From assembly GCA_001839685.1 (NCBI GenBank), contig MLAK01001049.1, forward strand, positions 65,757-129,756: DNA of 64,000 nt, given 5' to 3'. Both the position numbers and the translations under genes were made by a program. Of the stretch, positions 57,866 to 64,000 are shown piece by piece. The number at the start of each line of letters is the position of its first letter. The first letter of the stretch is position 1. Below the pieces are notes generated by a model. The model was not told the origin of the DNA. It saw nothing but the letters and a program-made list of their open reading frames with translations, and did no database searches. Origin of the DNA: Tritrichomonas foetus. Lineage: Eukaryota; Parabasalia; Tritrichomonadida; Tritrichomonadidae.

Positions 57866-58073
57866 ATTATATAAAATAAATCTTTGATTGTGCTTTTTTG
57901 TGATTATATTATTTTTTATTTTTCCACTTGGAAGGTTTTCATGATTTCCTTAAAGTTGAGAGTTAAATTCATTTAACGAAGAAGAAGAAAAAGTTGTGTA
58001 ATTTATTATTTTATTATAAAACGTTTTTCTCTTTATAAAAATAGTGACAGAATTCGAACATGAAGTAAAGAAA

Positions 58074-61000
58074 TTAGCTGTTCAAAGCTTCAATAACATT
58101 TTCGATCTTAAATTCATCTCCATCGCATACTTGATTGCATAGTTGTTCGAAGTTTGGAACTCGTGCAAAGTTTTTGAGAACTTGAAGCATTTTCTGGATA
58201 TTTTCAGGAGATACACAATAATCTTCAAGCTGGTCAAGAGGATCTGAAAACAAACGGATTGCTACTGCTGCAAAATGAGGCATGTTGGCTTGATTGTTGG
58301 CACGTTGAAGTAACCAGAAGAAGAATTCAATATGATCATTATTTTCTTCTGCTTCAATTTGAGCAGGTAAACAAGAAAGAGCTGGAAGTAAAAATGTATT
58401 CAATGGAAATGCGTCTTTCATTATATGAATTGCAATCATTCCAAGGGCACTCACCGCATTATCTTGAATAGCCATAAATTCATCTGTTTTAGTTTGTGTT
58501 GCTTCAAGTTGTGCTTTAATAAGTGGTAAGACTTTATTCAATTGGCCTTGGATTATATGAGGAGCTTTCACTGCGAGTTGTTTAAAGCAACCAAATGCAA
58601 TTGCACTGGATCTTTTCTCAGCTGCATCAAGTGCGAGAATAAATGTATTTCCTTTAAGTTCATCATCAAGTCCTTCGGATGCCCAATAAACAAGATCACC
58701 AAAAAATTGAAGCATTAAATCACGCATTTCATTGTTTTTATGAACAATTAAACCATTAAACTGGGCAACAAATGGTTGAATGACTTTAATACTACTGACC
58801 TTCATAGCAGCAATAATTTCACGAATTACACGCATTGCTGGGACATGAAGTGTATCAATGAACTTAATCTTATTTGCTTGGTAAAGCATACTTCCTGAGA
58901 AGACTGCTTGAATTGCACCAAGAATTCCATCAAGTGATGGCAAACAGCAGAGAATTCCAATTTGTTCATCACCTGCAATGACATCAGATATGGCTGTAAA
59001 TGCAGAACCAGCTGCATCTGGTCCACTTACATCAGAACTAGCAACTTGGGTAAGCAATTTAACAAGGTTTGTCAAGAAGGGCTGAGTTTCTTGATTAAAG
59101 CCCAATTTAGTAAATGCTTCAACTAAGAAAACGCACCCTTGTGAGCATCCAAGTGAACAATCGGAGTCACCAACATTTAATTGCTTCTGAATAACACCAA
59201 GAACAGATTCAATATTAGAATGAATAATATCTGGATAAGTCGATAAAGCACAGCAAGAAACACGAATTGAAGAAACAACAACATTTATTATTGGTTCGAC
59301 TTTCGAATCAAAATCTTCATCTTCGTCATTTCCTGTGAAAATTTCTTGTTCACTCTCTTGTTGGCTAATATCTCGTGAACTAAATTCGATTAATTTTGGA
59401 AAGACAACAGAAATAGTTTGTTTGATTTGATCACTATAGTTCTGGAGTAAATGCCCAAAAGCAGTAACTGATTCATAAATGATAGATGGATCAGATGATT
59501 GAAGATTCTGAACAACAAGTTGAACAAAATGAGGAACAAATGGCATAAATTCTTTTGTTGATGATTCCATCAAGTTTGAAAGTACTGAGATTGCTTGTCC
59601 TTTAAGTTGCTCAGATGAATAATCATTTGAAGAAAGAACAGCTTGACAAATATCAAATATTGGTTTGAAATAATGTCTTGCTTTCTTAGGAGAATACTTC
59701 ACAAGTGAATACAAACAATTAAATATTGATAAACGTAGCGCATCATTCTCAATTTGAAGTAATTGACGAAGTGCTTCGAAAATATTAGTAAAAACATTTC
59801 CAATATCTTGAGCTGAGCGAACAATACTATTTAAACAGTTAACTAACTCTGGTCTTTCTGGATCGCTTGATAACCTGTTCAAGATAACACCAATCAATTG
59901 ATCAGAAACAAGTTTGATTTTGGTCTTTTGGGAAGCTGCTAACTCACTTATAGCTAATGCAGCAGCTTCGCACGTGCAATTTGCGGAATCCAGAATTCCT
60001 GCAGAGAATAATTGTGCAAGATCAGTTAATCGTGGTGCAAAGAAATCACTTCCACCAGATAATGAATAATACAAAGCGACAATTGCAGCAAAGCGACCTT
60101 GTGGTGTTTGCGAAACACTGCCTGCCATTTGCCAAATTAATTCAAGCACGTCTGGGTACTCAGAAAATTCAACACAAATTGTAGAAAATACATTATGACC
60201 AGAAAGATCAAAACTGTCCTGTGCAATAAAAATAGATTGTGCGAATTGGAAATAAACTTGGAAAATAGCTGTCAAAATTTGAGGTTGTTCAGAAATCTCT
60301 TCAACAATATTGATAATGATTACATCTGAAAGAACTTGAACTTGCGTTCTGAAAGGTGTTGCTATATTTTGGTTACTGAGTAAAGTTAAGCATGTTTGAA
60401 GGATTTGTTGATAATTAATTCCTTCTGCGCCTTGGTCAGCGATATAAGAAAGGTTTTTAGTTAAATCACAAAGTGATTTATATAAACCTTGATCATTTGA
60501 ACTGGCATAAGTGATGAGCAATTTCATAGCATATTCAATGAAGCGAGAAAGAAGAGCTTGACCATTTTCATCTTGTGGAATTAAATTAGCAATATTAATG
60601 CCATGAAGAACAGCAGCAAGTTGTGTGTCATTCGATGATGAATTCAAGCCGGTTTCAATGATTGGAAGACTGATTGGCAAAAGTTGTGTTGGATCTTCTT
60701 GATAAGTGATTGCCATAGTAAGCACGTATAAAGCAGCCTCAATTTCAATATCAGTGCTATTTTGTTGACAAGTTTGGATAAACTGTTGTACGATTGGAAG
60801 AAATTCGAATTTCATTGTATTTTGAACAAAATCGTGAACGTAATTTCGAACATAAGCAGAATGTGGAAATACACGTAACTGCAAAAGTGAAGTGAACATT
60901 GATGCTTGATCGTTATCAGCTGCTTTTGGATAAAAATTGTTGATAATCGTGCAACAACCAACTACGCAATAATTGAGTAATTTTTCTGGAAGTTCATTCG

Positions 61001-61145
61001 CTAAAATGATATTGACAATTACTTGGAAAGATGCTGGGTTTGAATAAATTTCCATTAATTTGTTAGTCGCCTCTTGAACATATCTTCCGGTCGGATCGCT
61101 GAGACCTTGATAGCATTGGATGATGACTTGGGAAAGATCAGACAT
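58074..61145 (-). CDS. Importin-beta family karyopherin (importin-4/Kap123-like)
   Basis: A 1023-residue HEAT-repeat nuclear transport receptor. The N-terminus (QCYQGLSDPTGRYVQEATNKLM, then IYSNPASFQVIVNII) is the typical importin-beta N-terminal region that binds RanGTP. HEAT helices follow throughout. The middle (NVFTNIFEALRQLLQIENDA, then MPFVPHFVQLVVQNLQSSDP) and the acidic insert QESEQEIFTGNDEDEDFDSK (about 598-617) resemble Kap123/importin-4, which imports ribosomal proteins and histones. Another importin-beta subfamily, such as importin-5, is possible. An initiator TCATTT (61159-61164) lies 14 bp upstream of the ATG. The sequence is richer in Gln/Ser and GC than the ARM-like unknowns, consistent with a conserved housekeeping gene. 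Confidence 0.93.
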   Translation of the reverse strand: MSDLSQVIIQCYQGLSDPTGRYVQEATNKLMEIYSNPASFQVIVNIILANELPEKLLNYCVVGCCTIINNFYPKAADNDQASMFTSLLQLRVFPHSAYVRNYVHDFVQNTMKFEFLPIVQQFIQTCQQNSTDIEIEAALYVLTMAITYQEDPTQLLPISLPIIETGLNSSSNDTQLAAVLHGINIANLIPQDENGQALLSRFIEYAMKLLITYASSNDQGLYKSLCDLTKNLSYIADQGAEGINYQQILQTCLTLLSNQNIATPFRTQVQVLSDVIIINIVEEISEQPQILTAIFQVYFQFAQSIFIAQDSFDLSGHNVFSTICVEFSEYPDVLELIWQMAGSVSQTPQGRFAAIVALYYSLSGGSDFFAPRLTDLAQLFSAGILDSANCTCEAAALAISELAASQKTKIKLVSDQLIGVILNRLSSDPERPELVNCLNSIVRSAQDIGNVFTNIFEALRQLLQIENDALRLSIFNCLYSLVKYSPKKARHYFKPIFDICQAVLSSNDYSSEQLKGQAISVLSNLMESSTKEFMPFVPHFVQLVVQNLQSSDPSIIYESVTAFGHLLQNYSDQIKQTISVVFPKLIEFSSRDISQQESEQEIFTGNDEDEDFDSKVEPIINVVVSSIRVSCCALSTYPDIIHSNIESVLGVIQKQLNVGDSDCSLGCSQGCVFLVEAFTKLGFNQETQPFLTNLVKLLTQVASSDVSGPDAAGSAFTAISDVIAGDEQIGILCCLPSLDGILGAIQAVFSGSMLYQANKIKFIDTLHVPAMRVIREIIAAMKVSSIKVIQPFVAQFNGLIVHKNNEMRDLMLQFFGDLVYWASEGLDDELKGNTFILALDAAEKRSSAIAFGCFKQLAVKAPHIIQGQLNKVLPLIKAQLEATQTKTDEFMAIQDNAVSALGMIAIHIMKDAFPLNTFLLPALSCLPAQIEAEENNDHIEFFFWLLQRANNQANMPHFAAVAIRLFSDPLDQLEDYCVSPENIQKMLQVLKNFARVPNFEQLCNQVCDGDEFKIENVIEALNS

Positions 61146-61158
61146 ATTTTCGAATAAA

Positions 61159-61164
61159 AAATGA
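61159..61164 (-). promoter_or_regulatory. Initiator TCATTT of the importin-beta gene
   Basis: TCATTT on the minus strand, 13-20 bp from the ATG at 61145. Confidence 0.55.
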
Positions 61165-61411
61165 TATTAAGCGGGAACTTTATCTCAATTTTTCAGAAAA
61201 GACTTTTTTCGCGGGATTTTTTCTAAACGTACAGTTTCATTAAATATTTGACCATATAGTTACGGTTACATCCAAAAAACTTTTGATAAACAGTTCTCCA
61301 AGGTTTTTTTTTTTTTTTTTGAGAGTCTAGATATGTTCTTAAAATGCATTCATATATTAACATAAATTTATGTTAACATAGTAATACATTGTATTTAAGT
61401 TAACCAAAGAA

Positions 61412-62932
61412 TTAAATAAAAATTTCGAATTCTTCATCATTTGGCATATCGATATCTTGATGTTCAATATACGTTTCAATTTCACCATAAAATCGTGAAA
61501 TTGACGTTGTAATTTCATGAATGTCATTATATGTTTCCGCTATTTTATCAAGAATACTTTTCACTTCATCATTTAAAATGAATTGTAAAAATGGGTTTGG
61601 TAAACCAGTATTCATTGCAACATTGTCACCAAATCCACAAAGTGTCCGAATTGATTTAATTAGTGAATAAATCACTTTTGGATTTTTAAAATCAAGTAAT
61701 TGAATGATTTCATCAATAATATTGATGTGTCCAACTACTATAGTATGCAATATTTTGGAGTCATTTAAATTTATCAATTGACACAATAAAACAATTGCAG
61801 CTTTTTTGATTTTAAAAGGCTGATTTTCAATAACATCAATTATTTTTGGTATCACCATTTGTGACACCTCTTGAAGAGTAGATAATGCATAATATAATAA
61901 TTCCCCACCTTGATTTAATTCTCGACATTCTGAAGTTCGTCGAATTGCAGTAATTAAAGGCCTGTAATAGCTTGCTTTTGATTTAACAGACCAATTTTCA
62001 GGCGGATAAAAGTTGAAAATTGATGGATTATGAGTAATAAGATTAAGTGCAAATACATCTTTTTTAAAAGCTATATTATCAAGTGCACAAAATATATAAG
62101 ATGATAACTTTTCAAATTCAGGTGAAATTGCATTTATCAAATTCTCAAGAGTATCTCTTGATGAAAAATAATCCAAGAAGTAATCTTCTGAACGCCAAAA
62201 TGAGATATGTGAAATAGAAAAAATTGCTGATGTTTGCCATATTCGGTTTGGATCTTTTTCATTGGGATATGAAGATTGAACGATATTTTTGCCAATTAAA
62301 TTTAAAGTATCAAATGAATAATCAAAAGAAATCAAACAATTGGTAATTAATAAAAATGTAGCTTCAATAATTTTTTCGTTTGCTTTATAAATGTTATTTT
62401 GGCATTTATCGAGAATTTGAGTTGCAACTTGTAACAATCGCATTCCATCAACTTTTGAACTTACTTCGTGCTTTTTATAACTAATTAGTTCAGATAAAAT
62501 CAAGAGAGATTTATGAACATTATTTTCAGACTCATCATTTTGAGCAACAGAAATAAGAAAATTAATAATATTGTCATTTAAGTAGTTGATATAAAAGTCT
62601 TCATTTAATAAGCATAAATAATAAATGAAATTTAATGCACTTTCGCAAAAAAACGTTTCTTGGGGATATTTACAAGCTAAATCAATTGTTTGTGGAATAA
62701 GAAAATTTGGGAGGCTCGTAATTGAATATCCGGTTTTTAAGACCTCCTCTGTTAATCTTAAGTTTTCTTTAACATGGTTTAGATTGTCAGAAAAAAAATG
62801 ATGAAAATTAATTTTTGAAAGAAGTTCCGCTTGCTTTCTTTGACTTTCTCCGTCGTTTTCAAGACAGAAGGTTAAATTTTTAAGCCACCGATCGTTTGAT
62901 TTTGGAGAAAGTGGATTTTTGTAAACGATCAT
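61412..62932 (-). CDS. Importin-alpha-like armadillo protein
   Basis: A 506-residue ARM-repeat protein from the ATG at 62932. A TTG at 62995 would extend it but is not needed; TCACA lies near 62973. Armadillo units are visible: QTIDLACKYPQETFFCESAL, then ATFLLITNCLISFDYSF, and late repeats FKIKKAAIVLLCQLINLND... HINIIDEIIQLLDFKNPKVIYSLIKSI, which resemble importin-alpha repeats 8-10 (a repeat end followed by I-x-x-L-x-x-L-L...D-P-K-V). The basic IBB domain expected at the N-terminus is absent or very short (MIVYKNPLSPKSNDRWLKNL), so this may be an importin-alpha relative that cannot bind importin-beta in the usual way, or a different ARM protein. It lies next to the importin-beta gene. Confidence 0.65.
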   Translation of the reverse strand: MIVYKNPLSPKSNDRWLKNLTFCLENDGESQRKQAELLSKINFHHFFSDNLNHVKENLRLTEEVLKTGYSITSLPNFLIPQTIDLACKYPQETFFCESALNFIYYLCLLNEDFYINYLNDNIINFLISVAQNDESENNVHKSLLILSELISYKKHEVSSKVDGMRLLQVATQILDKCQNNIYKANEKIIEATFLLITNCLISFDYSFDTLNLIGKNIVQSSYPNEKDPNRIWQTSAIFSISHISFWRSEDYFLDYFSSRDTLENLINAISPEFEKLSSYIFCALDNIAFKKDVFALNLITHNPSIFNFYPPENWSVKSKASYYRPLITAIRRTSECRELNQGGELLYYALSTLQEVSQMVIPKIIDVIENQPFKIKKAAIVLLCQLINLNDSKILHTIVVGHINIIDEIIQLLDFKNPKVIYSLIKSIRTLCGFGDNVAMNTGLPNPFLQFILNDEVKSILDKIAETYNDIHEITTSISRFYGEIETYIEHQDIDMPNDEEFEIFI

Positions 62933-63347
62933 TTGTAATTCAAATTTTCTCTCAACAAAGAGACCAAATAATATGTGAAAAACTAAAGTATTCAAATGTA
63001 TCGTAAAATGATTGAATTGTTTACTGAGAAAAAAGGAATATGATGAAGAGTTACATTTCCACTACTATGGAAATCTCATTAAATTTTCCATCTGTTCGTT
63101 CTTATGAAGAAATTATTTCGAATTAATAAGAAATCTGGATTTTTTATTTATCCATCATTTCAATTACATAACTTTTTGAAATAAATAATTCTAAGCATTA
63201 TTTCCCAAAAAGTATCTGCACTTAGAAAAATTGAGAAAAGATGATCTCACAATTGAGTGGTGATTCAAACCAAAATTGGATGTACTCAGAAAATTGAATT
63301 CATGATGTTTTTATGAGGTACATGAAATTATTATCAGATTTCGGCAA
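62933..63347. other. Divergent intergenic region, about 415 bp
   Basis: Lies between the ARM gene (minus) and the TEEQ-repeat gene (plus). AACTTTTTGA at 63170-63179. Nothing else recognised. Confidence 0.55.
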
Positions 63348-64000
63348 ATGATACTTTTCCTGATTTTCATGCGATATCAATACCATGTATCATCTTCTGC
63401 TACTCATTCTGATCTCCGTCGTTTTAATGACGACATTTTTTTTCAGATTCCAATTCCAAGAATAGCATTTCTTGTCCATTCATCTGATAATCTAATAATT
63501 AGTGTCAACATAAACACTGATAACGATAAAAGGCATTTAGGATTTATTGGTTCATCAACTCAAAGTTTTGGAGTTTTTTTTGGAAATCTGACAGGATCCA
63601 TCAATGTTCATTGCACAAATGACACTATATTTTCATTCAGCACTATAGTTGTTCCTGATGAGTGTTCAACTGTGATGACATCAGTTGAGTCACATTTCTC
63701 TTATCAAATAAATGAAAAAAAATCTGATCCTTACTTAAGCCCAAATAGAACATATTGCATTTGGCATTCAGCTCAAGGTACAGTTGATGCTAACATAGAA
63801 TTATCAAATAATCCCGAATTTCCAATATCATTAAAATTTATTTCCGAAAATGGAATTAAGACTAACACAGAAGAAAACCATACAGAAGAACAACCTACAG
63901 AAGAACAATCTACAGAAGAACAACATACAGAAGAAAACCCTACAAAAGAAAAACTTACAGAAGAACAATCTACAGAAGAGCAATCTACAGAAGAACAATC
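63348..64000 (+). CDS. Putative secreted or membrane protein with TEEQ repeats (3' end outside window)
   Basis: Open frame from the ATG at 63348 to the right edge (217 codons). It begins MILFLIFMRYQYHVSSSA, a short hydrophobic start compatible with a signal peptide. About 150 residues of beta-rich ectodomain follow (IPIPRIAFLVHSSDNLIISV, then GSSTQSFGVFFGNLTGSINV) with three cysteines (HCTND, DECST, YCIWH) and an N-glycosylation site (NLT). From residue 174 (63867) it is a tandem repeat of TEEQ-S/P/H units. This lay-out resembles trichomonad surface proteins, where a repeat stalk precedes a transmembrane helix; that part is outside the window. No named family is recognised. Confidence 0.65.
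   Translation, partial: MILFLIFMRYQYHVSSSATHSDLRRFNDDIFFQIPIPRIAFLVHSSDNLIISVNINTDNDKRHLGFIGSSTQSFGVFFGNLTGSINVHCTNDTIFSFSTIVVPDECSTVMTSVESHFSYQINEKKSDPYLSPNRTYCIWHSAQGTVDANIELSNNPEFPISLKFISENGIKTNTEENHTEEQPTEEQSTEEQHTEENPTKEKLTEEQSTEEQSTEEQ
63867..64000 (+). repeat. 15-bp tandem repeat (TEEQS/TEEQP/TEENP units), continues past the edge
   Basis: ACAGAAGAACAATCT-like units in frame, nine in view; the last is cut by the window end. Confidence 0.95.

Noticed and set aside
1..64000. CRISPR arrays, insertion sequences, bacterial operons, riboswitches
   Set aside because: No repeat-spacer pattern and no transposase was found; the tandem repeats have no unique spacers, and gene structure is eukaryotic.

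Overview
The window reads as a gene-dense contig of a parabasalid protist, most probably a Tritrichomonas/Trichomonas relative. The grounds are: AT-rich DNA; protein genes that each fit one uninterrupted reading frame; very short presumed 5' UTRs with an initiator-like TCAYTW a few to about 30 bases before the ATG (for example at 3675, 7719, 10676, 15667, 17651, 35987, 39143, 55763 and 61159); an S28e promoter that carries what look like the M3 (Myb-like site) and M5 (CCTTT) core elements described for Trichomonas; two R2R3-type Myb proteins; and several large armadillo/HEAT-like proteins without clear relatives. Species is an inference; no rRNA is present.

Layout. 0-10 kb: tail of a HAD phosphatase, a Myb protein, an L7Ae-fold RNA-binding protein divergent from an ARM-like protein, a second ARM-like protein, a Rab escort protein with a C-terminal 18-bp repeat, and ribosomal protein S28e. 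10-22 kb: a DOCK-family exchange factor (DHR-1 and DHR-2), a Dsc3-like membrane ubiquitin-like protein, an SLC45/sucrose-type transporter and a long coiled-coil protein. 22-34 kb: a small coiled-coil protein, an ARM-like protein, a NAPE-PLD-type metallo-beta-lactamase, a pseudokinase-ankyrin protein with a broken 3' end, a decayed gene, and a ubiquitin-specific protease. 36-46 kb: an OSBP-related protein, an SLC35F6-type transporter divergent from a 1159-residue repeat protein, a 750-residue unknown, and a clear HSP70 pseudogene. 46-64 kb: an LRR protein whose KEESP/KEEAP minisatellite holds a 372-bp assembly gap, a MAK/ICK-type kinase, a UBA-UAS-UBX protein divergent from a second Myb protein, tRNA-Asp(GTC), a possible GTG-started ARM-like protein, ALG2, an RNA polymerase I A43-like subunit, an importin-beta (Kap123/importin-4 type), an importin-alpha-like ARM protein, and the start of a secreted or membrane protein with TEEQ repeats running off the end.

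There is no operon logic. Genes are single units, often divergent or convergent with 75-200 bp between them. Functional themes are vesicle and lipid traffic (REP, OSBP, DOCK), ubiquitin pathways (USP, UBX, Dsc3), nuclear transport (importins), ribosome/RNA production (S28e, A43, L7Ae-fold protein) and Myb transcription factors. The most interesting signals are non-coding: a recurrent AACTTTTTGA word concentrated upstream of genes, an AAGGTSAAA word upstream of the A43 and L7Ae-fold genes, and an intergenic element repeated four times between 30 and 35 kb. On the protein side, the repeats in the 1159-residue protein stand out. Several upstream TTG codons that would lengthen reading frames were not used as starts, because an ATG with a nearby initiator lies just downstream.
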